A DNA stretch of 64,000 nt from Aliarcobacter trophiarum LMG 25534 (GCF_003355515.1 NZ_CP031367.1:1364001-1428000); one strand, 5' to 3'. Counted from the stretch's first letter, positions 48,922 through 58,168 are shown. Notes: a model not told the origin generated them from the letters alone. Numbers and translations are program-made.

Positions 48922-49629
48922 ATGGATATATTACCTGCAATTGATTTAAAAGATGGAAAAGCAGTAAGGCTTAGTAAAGGAGTTATGGATAGTGCAAAAA
49001 TCTATTCAGATGAGCCATGGCAAGTTGCTCGTAGATTTGAAGAATTAGGTTCAAAATGGGTTCATATAGTTGATTTAAATGGTGCTTTTATGGGAGAACC
49101 TGCAAATTTAGAACAGATAAAAAAAATAAGAGAAAATTGTAATCTAAAAATCGAATTAGGTGGTGGAATAAGAGATGAAAAAACTATTCAGATGTACCTA
49201 GAATTAGGAGTTGATAGATTAATTTTAGGTTCAATTGCATTAAAAGACCCACAATTTGTAAAAGATATGGCAAAAAAATATCCAATTGCAGTTGGTATTG
49301 ATGCATTAAATGGAATGGTAGCAGTCGAAGGGTGGGCAGAAGTTTCAACAATACAAGCCACAGCTTTAGCAAAAGAGTTTGCAAATGCAGGCGTTGAAGC
49401 AATTATCTGTACAGATATCAGTAAAGATGGAATGCTTTGTGGAGTAAATGTAAACTTTACAGAAGAAATTGCGAAAGAAAGTGGGCTTTATACAATTGCA
49501 AGTGGTGGTGTAAAAGATATAAATGACATAATTTCTTGTAAGAAAAATGGGCAAATAGGTGGTGTAATTGTTGGAAAAGCTTTTTATGAGGGAACTTTAA
49601 ATCTAAAAGAAGCATTTTCTATACTATAG
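48922..49629 (+). CDS. hisA: Phosphoribosylformimino-5-aminoimidazole carboxamide ribotide isomerase
   Basis: 235 residues, TIM barrel. The catalytic Asp lies in [15 protein letters not shown] at 3-17, the phosphate loops in [12 protein letters not shown] near 76 and [11 protein letters not shown] near 192, and the second catalytic Asp in CTDISKDGM near 166. It isomerises ProFAR to PRFAR in histidine synthesis. It forms a two-gene unit with hisH and ends at a hairpin. Confidence 0.95.
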   Translation: MDILPAIDLKDGKAVRLSKGVMDSAKIYSDEPWQVARRFEELGSKWVHIVDLNGAFMGEPANLEQIKKIRENCNLKIELGGGIRDEKTIQMYLELGVDRLILGSIALKDPQFVKDMAKKYPIAVGIDALNGMVAVEGWAEVSTIQATALAKEFANAGVEAIICTDISKDGMLCGVNVNFTEEIAKESGLYTIASGGVKDINDIISCKKNGQIGGVIVGKAFYEGTLNLKEAFSIL

Positions 49630-49651
49630 TTAAATAATTTATTATTTAACT
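49628..49651 (+). terminator. Possible terminator after hisA
   Basis: An 11-bp stem, AGTTAAATAAT at 49628-49638 and ATTATTTAACT at 49641-49651, starting inside the stop codon. It is A/T-rich with a 2-base apparent loop and only a short T tract, so it may be weak. Confidence 0.5.
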
Positions 49652-49692
49652 TTAGATAGAATCCAATCTTAATCACTAAACAAAGGTTTAAG

Positions 49693-51549
49693 ATGGATTC
49701 AAACAAAAAAATAACACTAATTATATTCTCTTTAGTTGTTATTTTAACTTCTATTATAGTTGTAATAGTTGCCATTGGCTCAAGAGAAACAGGATATAAT
49801 GGAGTTACAAATAAAGCTCACTTAACTGCTGAAGTAGTAAAAAAATCGCTTACTAGCCATATGTTAAATGGGAATATGGATCAAAGGGATGTATTTTTAA
49901 ATAGTATTAGTTCTTTAAAAGATGTTCAATCTCTTTGGCTAGTAAGAGCAAAAAGTGTTAGTGAACAGTTTGGTCCATCACACTTAGCAAACGAAAATCC
50001 TAAAGACCAGATAGATATTGAAGTTTTAAACTCTGGAAAAGAAAAAATTATAATTAATGAGAGTCTTTATGGAGCAACCTTAAGAATTACAATTCCATAT
50101 ACTGCTTCTAGCTTTGATAAACCAAACTGTTTAGCCTGTCATAATGCAAAAGAGGGAGATGTTTTGGGTGCTATTTCACTTAACTTTGATATAAGTGAGG
50201 ATAGAGGCTCAAATATCATGATTTTACTCTATATTATTTTAATCATTGGACTATTTTTAATCTTTTTTCTTATATTTATACAAAAAAAAATAGAACCATT
50301 TACAAACTCATTTAATAGTTTAGTACAAGTTTTAAAAAGAGTTCACGAGGGTGATTATAGTGTAAGAGCTCAAGCAGGTATTTTAAAAGAGGATAAGGAA
50401 GCTAGTTTATGGCTAAATGAATTAATAGAAAAGCTAGAAACTGTACTAACTGGAATAGAGAAAAATCTAACATCTTTTGTACATAACCGTGCTAGTAATG
50501 TAAACCACGATAAGCTAATAAGTGCAAAAGATATTATAGAAGATATTAGTGAGATTTATCACTACAAAAAAACTATTGAAAATGATTTTAGTATTGATGA
50601 TATATATTATAGATTAATTAGTGTTTTAAGGGATAAACTGGGAATCAAACACTTTATTATTTTTGAGACTGATTTGGTAAAAGATGAGAGAAAAACAATT
50701 TTTTCTGCACCAAATACAAAACCTTATTGTAGCCTTGAGAAAAGTATAAAAGAGAGTTGTAGAGCAGAAAGAATAAATAGTATTGTCTCTTCTGAAAATT
50801 TCTCTGAAATTTGTAGAGTAGCAAAATGCAATAAAGATGAGCAACATATTTGTATTCCATTTTATATAAACGATCAAACAAATATAACAATACATATAGT
50901 TTCAAACTCAAAAGAAGAATTAAACAACTTAAAGTATCAAATAGGAATTATCAAAAAATATTTAGAAGAGACAAAACCTATTTTAGAAAGTAAACTTCTA
51001 ATGGATGCTTTAAGACAAAAAAATCTCACAGACTCTCTTACAGGACTATATAATAGAAAATACCTAGATGAAATTGTAGAGAAAAAACTAGCTCTTGATG
51101 TTAAAAATGGAGTTATCTACTCAATTATGTTTTTAGATATTGACTATTTTAAGATGGTAAATGATAGTTATGGCCACGATATTGGAGATGATATTTTAAG
51201 AAAATTAGCAATTACCATGAAAAAATCAATTGGTCCTAATGAGACTTTAATTAGATATGGTGGAGAGGAGTTCTTGATTCTTAAAAAAGATGCCACACAA
51301 GAGAATACAAAAGAGCTAGCAGAAAAGATTAATAATGAATTCTCAAAAATTGTATTTAACTATGGTGGAGATAACTTCACTAAAACTGTAAGTATTGGAT
51401 ACTCTTTCTATCCAATAGATACAGATCAATTTTGGAAATGTATTAAGTTTGCAGATATTTCACTGTATGAAGCAAAGGCAACTGGAAGAAATAGAGTTGT
51501 AAAATTCTCTAAAGATATCCTAAAAAATGGTGATAAACTAGACTACTAA
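49693..51549 (+). CDS. Diguanylate cyclase with periplasmic CxxCH heme-type sensor domain
   Basis: 618 residues. A membrane helix is at 7-28 and a periplasmic domain follows (about 35-170) containing CLACHNAKEGDVLGAISL near 147, a c-type heme attachment motif in a DUF3365/Tll0287-like context. A second helix spans 177-198 and a HAMP-like linker follows. A cytoplasmic GAF-like region covers about 290-430. The GGDEF domain (440-610) has LTDSLTGLYNRKYLDE, DIDYFKMVNDSYGHDIGD and the active site RYGGEEF. It probably makes c-di-GMP in answer to redox state, oxygen or NO sensed by the heme. Sensor ligand is inference. Confidence 0.85.
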   Translation: MDSNKKITLIIFSLVVILTSIIVVIVAIGSRETGYNGVTNKAHLTAEVVKKSLTSHMLNGNMDQRDVFLNSISSLKDVQSLWLVRAKSVSEQFGPSHLANENPKDQIDIEVLNSGKEKIIINESLYGATLRITIPYTASSFDKPNCLACHNAKEGDVLGAISLNFDISEDRGSNIMILLYIILIIGLFLIFFLIFIQKKIEPFTNSFNSLVQVLKRVHEGDYSVRAQAGILKEDKEASLWLNELIEKLETVLTGIEKNLTSFVHNRASNVNHDKLISAKDIIEDISEIYHYKKTIENDFSIDDIYYRLISVLRDKLGIKHFIIFETDLVKDERKTIFSAPNTKPYCSLEKSIKESCRAERINSIVSSENFSEICRVAKCNKDEQHICIPFYINDQTNITIHIVSNSKEELNNLKYQIGIIKKYLEETKPILESKLLMDALRQKNLTDSLTGLYNRKYLDEIVEKKLALDVKNGVIYSIMFLDIDYFKMVNDSYGHDIGDDILRKLAITMKKSIGPNETLIRYGGEEFLILKKDATQENTKELAEKINNEFSKIVFNYGGDNFTKTVSIGYSFYPIDTDQFWKCIKFADISLYEAKATGRNRVVKFSKDILKNGDKLDY

Positions 51550-51552
51550 TAT

Positions 51553-51573
51553 AAAAAAGGCAAAGCCTTTTTT
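51553..51573. terminator. Bidirectional terminator between the cyclase gene and gmk
   Basis: A 9-bp stem, AAAAAAGGC at 51553-51561 and GCCTTTTTT at 51565-51573, with an AAA loop. It has T runs on either strand and sits between convergent genes. Confidence 0.8.
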
Positions 51574-51623
51574 ATTAAGTTAATAACTCAAAATTAATAT
51601 ATTATTATATCGTTTATGATATT

Positions 51624-52247
51624 TTAACTATTTAACCACTCTTTAACTATACTATTTTTATCAAAAAGTTTTGTCTTAGCTCGTGCAATACTTGCAATAG
51701 ATAGTATCTCTTTTGTTGCTTTGTGGATATTATCATTTATAATTAAGTAATCATAATCAAGAAATTCACAAATCTCACTCTTCGCACTTTCAACTCTTTT
51801 TTCAATAATCTCTTTAGTATCTGTATCTCTTGCTACTAATCTTTGTTCTAAAATCTTCAGTGTAGGAGTTGTTATAAAAACAGAAGTTATCAAATTTCCC
51901 AATTTTTCTCTTAAAATTTTATGCCCTTGAACATCTATATCAAAAACTACAAGTTTTCCATCATTTAAAGCTTTAGTAATTGGTTCTAACATAGTTCCAT
52001 AATAGTTATTATGAACTCTTGCATACTCCAAAAAATTCCCAGCTTCTATATTCTTTTCGAACTCTTCAATTGTTACAAAATGATAATCAATCCCATCTTC
52101 CTCTTCGCCTCTTATATCTCTTGTAGTTGTAGAGATAGAGAAATAATAGTTTGGTATATTTTTATATATCTCTTTTAAAAGTGTAGATTTCCCGCATCCA
52201 GATGGACCTGAAATAATTAAAATTGCACCTTTAATCTCTTTTATCAT
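51624..52247 (-). CDS. gmk: Guanylate kinase
   Basis: 207 residues. The P-loop ISGPSGCGKSTLL is at 11-23, the GMP-binding TTTRDIRGEEEDGIDYHFV near 40 (core RGEEEDGIDYHF), EYARVHNNYYGT near 74, and DIDVQGHKIL near 100 in the Walker B position. It phosphorylates GMP or dGMP. It is the last of the lolD-like, unknown protein, gmk series. Confidence 0.95.
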   Translation of the reverse strand: MIKEIKGAILIISGPSGCGKSTLLKEIYKNIPNYYFSISTTTRDIRGEEEDGIDYHFVTIEEFEKNIEAGNFLEYARVHNNYYGTMLEPITKALNDGKLVVFDIDVQGHKILREKLGNLITSVFITTPTLKILEQRLVARDTDTKEIIEKRVESAKSEICEFLDYDYLIINDNIHKATKEILSIASIARAKTKLFDKNSIVKEWLNS

Positions 52248-52294
52248 TTTTATTCCTTTCTAATAGTTCCATTTTATAGAAACTTAAATATAAC

Positions 52295-53083
52295 CTATTT
52301 TATAGATATATTTATATCAATAGACTCACCACTTATCAATTTATCAATTATTGTTTGATCAAGTTTTGTAAGAAGAGGTCTTAACTCATCAACTTTAAAT
52401 TTATTTAAAACTAAATTATATTTGTGGTTATCCAAAGAGAACTCATAATCTTTTACTTCATCTAAAGCTTCATCTATTATCTCGCTTATATCTTTCCAAT
52501 CAGTTTCTTCTTCTATCTCTTTTTTATTATCTTTTAAAATTGTATTAATTTTATTTAATTCAAGATTATCTAAAACCCCACCTTTTTGTAATGCACTTAA
52601 ACTAACAATACTCTCATCTTCTTCTATCTCATCAAAAGAGTCATCAACAAAGCTTAAATCACTGAAATCATCACTATCATCTAAAGTGTCATTTATAAAA
52701 TCAACTACAGGTAGAACTAAATCCTCTTCCTCAAGAGAGATAAATTTTGATAAACTCTTATTCTCTTTTTGTTCATTTATCAAAAACTCTATCTGCTCTT
52801 TTAAAATTGCTTCTAGCTTTGTAGGTAAGAATGGTCTTGGAATTAAAAAATCTCTCTGCTTTTCAAAGCTTAGCTCTTCTGAGCTAATTGCTCCTAATCT
52901 ATATGTTTGTGCTTTTATCTTATTAAATTTATTATCAATAAATGGCTGATCCACTATTATTAAATCATATTTACTCTCAATACTATTCGTTTTTTGAACA
53001 CTTAAATCTATTTTTAACCTCTTACAAACAAGTATAAAAATATGTTCTATTATTGCTGTATCACAAATAAGAAGGATTTTCAC
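52295..53083 (-). CDS. Unknown protein with degenerate receiver-like N-terminus and acidic middle
   Basis: 262 residues. The first 105 look like a worn-down response-regulator receiver: alternating strands (KILLICDTAIIEHIF, YDLIIVDQPFI, YRLGAIS) and RPFLPTKLEAILKEQIEFL near 87, where true receivers have KPF-x4-L. The expected phospho-acceptor Asp pattern is not convincing. Residues 120-170 are very acidic (DDSDDFSDLSFVDDSFDEIEE), and the last 60 form a mixed domain. It overlaps the ABC protein gene by 4 bases. It could be a signalling or scaffold protein. No function can be given. Confidence 0.6.
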   Translation of the reverse strand: MKILLICDTAIIEHIFILVCKRLKIDLSVQKTNSIESKYDLIIVDQPFIDNKFNKIKAQTYRLGAISSEELSFEKQRDFLIPRPFLPTKLEAILKEQIEFLINEQKENKSLSKFISLEEEDLVLPVVDFINDTLDDSDDFSDLSFVDDSFDEIEEDESIVSLSALQKGGVLDNLELNKINTILKDNKKEIEEETDWKDISEIIDEALDEVKDYEFSLDNHKYNLVLNKFKVDELRPLLTKLDQTIIDKLISGESIDINISIK

Positions 53084-53763
53084 TTTTTAATCTCCTTTAA
53101 ATTTAACTCTTCAAGCTTAAAAACTCTATCACATCTAAAGGCCAAATCCTCTTCATGAGTTACTAAAATAAGTGCTGCATCATTCTCTTTTATATATTTA
53201 AAAAGAGTACTCATAACTATACTTGCTGTTTCTTTATCTAAATTTCCTGTTGGTTCATCTGCAAATATTATTTTTGGTTTTTTCATTAAAATTCTAGCAA
53301 TTGATAATCTTTGTTGTTGTCCACCACTTAACTCACCAACACCTTGATTTAAAACATGTGTAATATTTAACTCTTTTAAAAGGTTATAATCAACCTCTTC
53401 ATGGCTTAATAGTGTTGCAATATTTAAATTTTCAATGGCACTAAATCCTCTAAATAAATAGTGAGCTTGAAAGATAATACCAAAATCATCTCTTCTTATT
53501 CGTAAAAGTTCATTCTGTTTTAGAGAGTACAAATCTTTACTTTGAAAAACAACATCTCCAGTTGTTGGCTTTAAAAGTGAAGATAATATATTTAAAAGAG
53601 TAGATTTTCCACTTCCACTTGTTCCAATTATTGCTACTGACTCTTTTTTATGTAAATTTATATTTATATTTTTAAAAAGTTCATAATCAAAACTGTGAGA
53701 TAGATTTTTTGCTTCAAGTAGTAAGGGTGCAAGGAGTGGTCTGTTATTTCTTTCTTCACTCAT
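53080..53763 (-). CDS. ABC transporter ATP-binding protein, LolD/MacB type
   Basis: 227 residues. Walker A IIGTSGSGKSTLLN near 45, Q-loop FGIIFQAHYLFRGFSAIENL, signature ELSGGQQQRLSIARIL near 143 and Walker B KIIFADEPTGNLDKETA near 163, with H-loop LVTHEED. This pattern is typical of LolD and of MacB/FtsE-like proteins. No permease gene is adjacent, so it may pair with a LolC/E-type or FtsX-like protein elsewhere. Lipoprotein release is the likely role but not proven. Confidence 0.82.
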   Translation of the reverse strand: MSEERNNRPLLAPLLLEAKNLSHSFDYELFKNININLHKKESVAIIGTSGSGKSTLLNILSSLLKPTTGDVVFQSKDLYSLKQNELLRIRRDDFGIIFQAHYLFRGFSAIENLNIATLLSHEEVDYNLLKELNITHVLNQGVGELSGGQQQRLSIARILMKKPKIIFADEPTGNLDKETASIVMSTLFKYIKENDAALILVTHEEDLAFRCDRVFKLEELNLKEIKK

Positions 53764-53801
53764 TGCATATCCTTTTTATAATAGTTTTTTAAAACTATAG
53801 A

Positions 53802-54845
53802 TTATTTACCCATTTGTTTTGCAACTTCAGCTGCAAAATCTTCTTCTTTTTTCTCAATTCCTTCACCTAATTCAAATCTTACATAGCCTGTAATTTTGAT
53901 TGATGCATCAACTTCTGCAATTGCTTGTTCAACTGTTTGTTTATCATTCATTACATAAGCTTGAGATAAAAGTGCAAATCTTCCATCTAATTGAGTATTA
54001 TCAGCAATAAATCTCTCAATTTGTCCTGGAATAATATTTGCCCAAATTTTTTCAGGTTTTCCAGAAGCTCTTAATTCATCTTCGAATCTTGCTTTTGCTT
54101 GAGCAATTGCAGTATCAGTTAATTGAGATTTTGAAACAAAATCTGGAATTTTCTTTTGTGGTTTTCCTAATCTTCTTAACTCATCATTTTCAGCTTCAAT
54201 TTCAGCTCTAATAGCTCTGTTTTCACTCTCAACAAAAGCTGGATCTAAATCTTTATAAGAGATAACTGTTGGTTTCATAGCACTTGCGTGCATTGCTATA
54301 TTTCTTAAAAGTGCAGTTGCTTTCTCTTTTACACTAGCATCACAAGAAGCTGCTAAGATAACTCCTGTTCTTCCAGTTACATGCACATAACCATTTACAA
54401 CTTGACCTTCAACACTTTGCAATTTTCTAGCAACTAAATTTTCACCAATAGTTGCAATTTTTTCTGCTAAATATGTTGGAAACTCTTGTCCATTTATAGT
54501 TGAACTATTTAGAGTAGTAGCATCATTTATATTTTTTGCAAATGCATGAGTTGTAATCTCTTTTGTGATATTAATAAAGTTTTCATTTTTTGCAACAAAG
54601 TCTGTTTGAGAGTTTAACTCTAAAATTACAGCTTTTGTGTTATCACTATTTATTTCAATAGCAATAAGACCTTCAGCAGCAACATTTCCAGCTTTTTTTG
54701 CAGCTTTTCCAAGCCCTGCTTCTCTAAGAGCCTGAACTGCTTTATCTAAATCTCCACCAGTCTCATTTAATGCATTTTTACAATCCATCATTCCAGCACC
54801 AGTTAGCTCTCTTAACTCTTTGATTAATTGTGGAGTTGCTGCCAT
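53802..54845 (-). CDS. tsf: Translation elongation factor Ts
   Basis: 347 residues. The N-terminal UBA-like domain has LIKELRELTGAGMMDCKNAL, then KAVQALREAGLGKAAKKAG, and the core has NSQTDFVAKNENF near 80, the EF-Tu-contacting TDFV motif. The later coiled-coil region and C-terminal module are as usual. The gene starts at the last base of rpsB. It exchanges GDP for GTP on EF-Tu. Confidence 0.96.
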   Translation of the reverse strand: MAATPQLIKELRELTGAGMMDCKNALNETGGDLDKAVQALREAGLGKAAKKAGNVAAEGLIAIEINSDNTKAVILELNSQTDFVAKNENFINITKEITTHAFAKNINDATTLNSSTINGQEFPTYLAEKIATIGENLVARKLQSVEGQVVNGYVHVTGRTGVILAASCDASVKEKATALLRNIAMHASAMKPTVISYKDLDPAFVESENRAIRAEIEAENDELRRLGKPQKKIPDFVSKSQLTDTAIAQAKARFEDELRASGKPEKIWANIIPGQIERFIADNTQLDGRFALLSQAYVMNDKQTVEQAIAEVDASIKITGYVRFELGEGIEKKEEDFAAEVAKQMGK

Positions 54846-55642
54846 TATGCCTCTTCTCCTTCACCAAAGTTAATCTCTTCTCCTTCAGCTACTGCTTCAG
54901 CTATAAGTTCATCTTGCTCAGCTTGAGAAATAGGTTCTCCTGAAGTTTCTTCACCACTTTCAGCTAATACAGCTTTACCTTCATTCATAGCAGCTGCCAT
55001 TTCATTACAGAATAAGTGAATACTTCTAATTGCATCATCATTTCCTGGAATTGGTAAATCAACAACATCTGGGTCACAGTTTGTATCAAGAGGAGCTACA
55101 ACTGTAATTCCTAATCTTCTAGCTTCTGCAATAGCAATTTTTTCTTTAACTGCATCAAGTACAAACATCATATCTGGAAGTTTGTGCATCTCTTTAATTC
55201 CACCAAGATAAAGCTCTAATTTCTCCTCTTTTCTTGTAAGCATTAAAGCCTCTTTTTTTGTAAGAAGATCTAACTGTCCCTCTTCTCTCATTTTTTTAAT
55301 AATCTCTAATTTTCTAATTGATTTTTTGATTGTTCCAAAGTTTGTAAGCATTCCACCTAACCATCTGTGGTTTACATATGGCATTCCACAAGATTCAGCA
55401 GCTTTTTTGATAGTTTCACTAGCTTGTTTTTTAGTACCAACAAAAATCATTGTTTGACCTTCAGCCGCTCTATCTCTTACAACATTATATGTATATCTGA
55501 AATATCTTAATGTTTTTTGTAAATCTATAATATAGATATTTTTTCTAACACCGAAAATGAATTTTTTCATTTTTGGATTCCATCTTCTTGTTTGGTGTCC
55601 GAAGTGTACACCACACTCTAATAGGTCTTTCATTGTAACCAT
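54845..55642 (-). CDS. rpsB: Ribosomal protein S2
   Basis: 265 residues. [25 protein letters not shown] (core [13 protein letters not shown]) at the start, IYIIDLQKT near 36, [18 protein letters not shown] near 91 and [15 protein letters not shown] near 200 are all S2 marks. The acidic C-terminal 35 residues are longer than in E. coli. It is first gene of rpsB-tsf and has a roughly 145-base leader. Confidence 0.97.
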   Translation of the reverse strand: MVTMKDLLECGVHFGHQTRRWNPKMKKFIFGVRKNIYIIDLQKTLRYFRYTYNVVRDRAAEGQTMIFVGTKKQASETIKKAAESCGMPYVNHRWLGGMLTNFGTIKKSIRKLEIIKKMREEGQLDLLTKKEALMLTRKEEKLELYLGGIKEMHKLPDMMFVLDAVKEKIAIAEARRLGITVVAPLDTNCDPDVVDLPIPGNDDAIRSIHLFCNEMAAAMNEGKAVLAESGEETSGEPISQAEQDELIAEAVAEGEEINFGEGEEA

Positions 55643-55790
55643 GTTAATTCTCCTTGAATTATGTTTGTTTTTATTTTTTTCTAGGGTTTAGCCTCTGTAT
55701 CCCTTAATGCTAAGATTTAAACTTAACACAACCCGAGCAAGGATTGATACATGTGAGGTACTACTTCCAAAAATTTGGAAAATAGAACTG
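55643..55790 (-). promoter_or_regulatory. rpsB 5' leader, possible S2 autoregulatory RNA
   Basis: About 148 bases between the putative -10 box and the rpsB ATG, clearly less A/T-rich than nearby spacers. It holds a TTCCAAA/TTTGGAA hairpin (55765-55780) near its 5' end, then GC-rich words such as CTTGCTCGGGTTGTG and AGGGATACAGAGGCTAAACCCT-type pairing (AGGG with CCCT). The Shine-Dalgarno AAGGAG lies in an A-rich stretch. In E. coli S2 represses rpsB-tsf through its leader; a similar role is inferred here. Confidence 0.45.
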
Positions 55791-55792
55791 CG

Positions 55793-55798
55793 ATTATA
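55793..55798 (-). promoter_or_regulatory. -10 box of rpsB-tsf
   Basis: Perfect TATAAT about 150 bases upstream of rpsB on the minus strand. The -35 region is not recognisable. Confidence 0.55.
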
Positions 55799-55922
55799 TC
55801 TAAAAAATATTAAAAGTTGTTTAAGATATATTACTTATAAAAGTTTAACTTTAATATATAGATCTAAATAAGATATAAAGTTTATCTACTATTTTATATA
55901 TTAAAGCTGTAGAGATTTTTAA

Positions 55923-57200
55923 CTATTTAAGAAGATTTAATATCTCTTTCTTATCGCTAAAAGCTATTTTTTTATCTTCTATTATTTGAGTTGCCTCATC
56001 ACCCTTTCCAAGTACCAAGACTACACTATTTTTATTTGTTAAATTTAAAGCCTTTTTTATAGCCTCTTTTCTATCAGCTTCCACAAAAACATTTGACATA
56101 TCTTCTATTCCACTTAAAATATCTTTTATAATCTCATTTGGGTTTTCAAATCGTGGATTATCACTAGTTACCACTACATATTTTGAGTATTTCTTTGCAA
56201 TTTGACCCATAAGTGGTCGTTTTGCACTATCACGGTTACCACCAGCTCCAAAAACACAAACTATATCCTTATTTAGAAAACTTTTTAAAACCTCTTCCAT
56301 TCCATCAGGAGTATGAGCAAAATCAACTATTACCAAAGGTTCTGTAGAAACAACTTCTACTCTTCCACTAACACCTTTAAAATCTTTCAATGCTTCACAA
56401 ATATCATCTATTGGTTTTTTTGTCGCTAAATAAACAGCTGCTATACTTGCTATTTGATTATATATATTAAAAACTCCCAAAAGATTTGAAGAAAAACTAT
56501 AGTTTTTATCTAAAAAACTGAACTCTACACTAAGTTTTTTATCTATTTTATAGTTTAAAACCTTGAAATTTGATAGTTTTTCTAATGAATATGTAAAAGA
56601 ATTTTTCTGATTGTATTTTAGAACCTTATCATCTATATTTACAAGCTTTAAACTTTCATCACTTAAAAATGAATTTTTCACATCAATATACTCTTCTATA
56701 GAGTTATGAAAATCTAAATGATCTCTAGTAATATTTGTATGAATCTTTAAAAAAAACTCTAAGCCTTCTACCCTATTTTGAGAAATTGCATGAGAGCTTA
56801 CTTCCATAATAAAAAAAGAACAAGAGTTTTTCATAGCTTTTTGTATATTTGCAAAGTTTCCTAATTGTACTGGAGTCGTAAGAGAATACTCCTCTACTTG
56901 AACACCATTAATAAAGAATCCTCTAGTTCCTTGAAGAGCAACTTTATAACCCAGATTTAAAAGAAGAGTATAAATTGTTGTAGCAGTAGTAGTTTTACCA
57001 TTTGTCCCTGTAATTCCTATAATTTTTATGCTACTCATATCTAAATAATTCTTTAAATTTTCAGAAGAGATAGTTTCATAACCACTACTCTTTGCCATCT
57101 CTTCAAAAATCTCATTCTGTTTTGAAACTACAAAAGTAGAGCCACTTTTTAGCTCTTTTGTATTGTCTGTAAATATTTTATTCTCTATTTCTAGTATCAT
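55923..57200 (-). CDS. murE: UDP-MurNAc-tripeptide synthetase (meso-diaminopimelate-adding)
   Basis: Start chosen at ATG 57200 (MILEIENKIFTD); an ATG at 57224 adds 8 residues further inside the upstream gene. 425 residues: ATP loop GITGTNGKTTTATTI near 65, STTP-like YSLTTPVQLG near 105, EVSSHAISQNRVEGL near 132, HTNITRDHLDFH near 155 and SDNPRFENPNEI near 342. DNPR is the mark of enzymes adding meso-diaminopimelate rather than lysine. The protein is a little shorter than E. coli MurE. It is last in the ileS to murE series. Confidence 0.93.
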   Translation of the reverse strand: MILEIENKIFTDNTKELKSGSTFVVSKQNEIFEEMAKSSGYETISSENLKNYLDMSSIKIIGITGTNGKTTTATTIYTLLLNLGYKVALQGTRGFFINGVQVEEYSLTTPVQLGNFANIQKAMKNSCSFFIMEVSSHAISQNRVEGLEFFLKIHTNITRDHLDFHNSIEEYIDVKNSFLSDESLKLVNIDDKVLKYNQKNSFTYSLEKLSNFKVLNYKIDKKLSVEFSFLDKNYSFSSNLLGVFNIYNQIASIAAVYLATKKPIDDICEALKDFKGVSGRVEVVSTEPLVIVDFAHTPDGMEEVLKSFLNKDIVCVFGAGGNRDSAKRPLMGQIAKKYSKYVVVTSDNPRFENPNEIIKDILSGIEDMSNVFVEADRKEAIKKALNLTNKNSVVLVLGKGDEATQIIEDKKIAFSDKKEILNLLK

Positions 57201-57774
57201 TTTGTCTCTCTTGTAGTTTTTCATATAGTTTCACTATCTCTTTATCATAGATAAAATACTCATTAAATCCCTCTAGATAATTGTAAGCTGTTGAGTTAAA
57301 ACCATTCTCTATTAATCTATTAATAAAATCATAAAAATCCTCTTTTTTTTCAATAGCAACTTTTGTAGAGAACATGATATCTTCAAAAGCTACTTTAAAA
57401 GAACCTCTTTTTTCTATTAAAGCTTTAAACTCTTCATACTTTATAGCATTTAAATCTTCTACTGTTTGCCTATTTATATCTTTTAGAATACTCATCATCT
57501 TTTCTATATTTCCATCATAAGCCTCTATTGTATCTTCCATATATTTTATAGCATCTTGCAGATTTTCATCTTTTAAAATAGAAAAATAGTCATATAGTGC
57601 CATAGCTTTTTGTATATCTTCAAAAGCAATATCACATAAAAGAATATATATTTTGTACTCTTTATTATCTGGAAAACTACTATATAGTTGTGAATATATA
57701 AAAAGTGCTTCACTAAATCTTTTTTGAAAAAATAGTGAATTTGCCTCTTCTAATCTCTTTTTTTTATTTATCAA
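57178..57774 (-). CDS. TPR-like helical protein of unknown function
   Basis: 198 residues, nearly all helical. The N-terminal 45 residues (RLEEANSLFFQKRFSEALFIYSQLYSSFPDN, core FFQKRFSEALFIYSQL) look like one tetratricopeptide repeat, followed by further helices without a clear motif. No signal peptide or membrane segment. It starts one base after nfu and overlaps murE by 23 bases. A scaffold or assembly role linked to murE is possible but not supported further. Confidence 0.65.
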   Translation of the reverse strand: MINKKKRLEEANSLFFQKRFSEALFIYSQLYSSFPDNKEYKIYILLCDIAFEDIQKAMALYDYFSILKDENLQDAIKYMEDTIEAYDGNIEKMMSILKDINRQTVEDLNAIKYEEFKALIEKRGSFKVAFEDIMFSTKVAIEKKEDFYDFINRLIENGFNSTAYNYLEGFNEYFIYDKEIVKLYEKLQERQNDTRNRE

Positions 57775-57775
57775 T

Positions 57776-58051
57776 TTAATCCTCTAAATAATCACTTTTC
57801 CCAATAGGAACATTTACTATTTTTAAATCTGGATGAATAGCTTCTTTTAGATTTTTTTCTACCACATACTTTAAAGTGCTTCCACTAGCACTACATCCAA
57901 CACATGCACCTTTTAGTTGTATATAAATTTTTGCATTTTTTATAGCCAATAGTTCTATTGCTCCACCATCTCTTGCTATCATTGGAGCTATTTTTATTTT
58001 TATAATATTGCTTACAGGCTCTTGTAAATCTTCATCTGTAAATGGAAACAT
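57776..58051 (-). CDS. NifU-like C-terminal domain protein (Fe-S scaffold)
   Basis: 91 residues, a stand-alone Nfu domain. MIARDGGAIELLAI near 23 and YIQLKGACVGCSASGSTLKYVVE with the CxxC pair at about residues 54-57 (core CVGCSASGSTLK) match the family that holds an Fe-S cluster for transfer. It starts 3 bases after the small membrane protein gene and runs into the TPR-like gene. Confidence 0.9.
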   Translation of the reverse strand: MFPFTDEDLQEPVSNIIKIKIAPMIARDGGAIELLAIKNAKIYIQLKGACVGCSASGSTLKYVVEKNLKEAIHPDLKIVNVPIGKSDYLED

Positions 58052-58054
58052 ATT

Positions 58055-58168
58055 TTAATCCTTTTTTTTCTCAAACCTCTTTACAAGAAATATTCCAATA
58101 GCAATAAATATTAAAATTACCGCTATTGTTTGAAATATAAATGTAAGAGTAACTTCATTTTCAAACAT
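58055..58168 (-). CDS. Small single-pass membrane protein (37 residues)
   Basis: ATG at 58168 shares a base with the ileS stop (TAATG) and the stop TAA is at 58055-58057, 3 bases before nfu. The product has an N-terminal [10 protein letters not shown], one strongly hydrophobic helix (FQTIAVILIFIAIGIFLV at 11-28) and a basic tail KRFEKKKD, so the C-terminus probably faces the cytoplasm. Tight packing between ileS and nfu argues that it is a real gene. Family unknown. Confidence 0.6.
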   Translation of the reverse strand: MFENEVTLTFIFQTIAVILIFIAIGIFLVKRFEKKKD

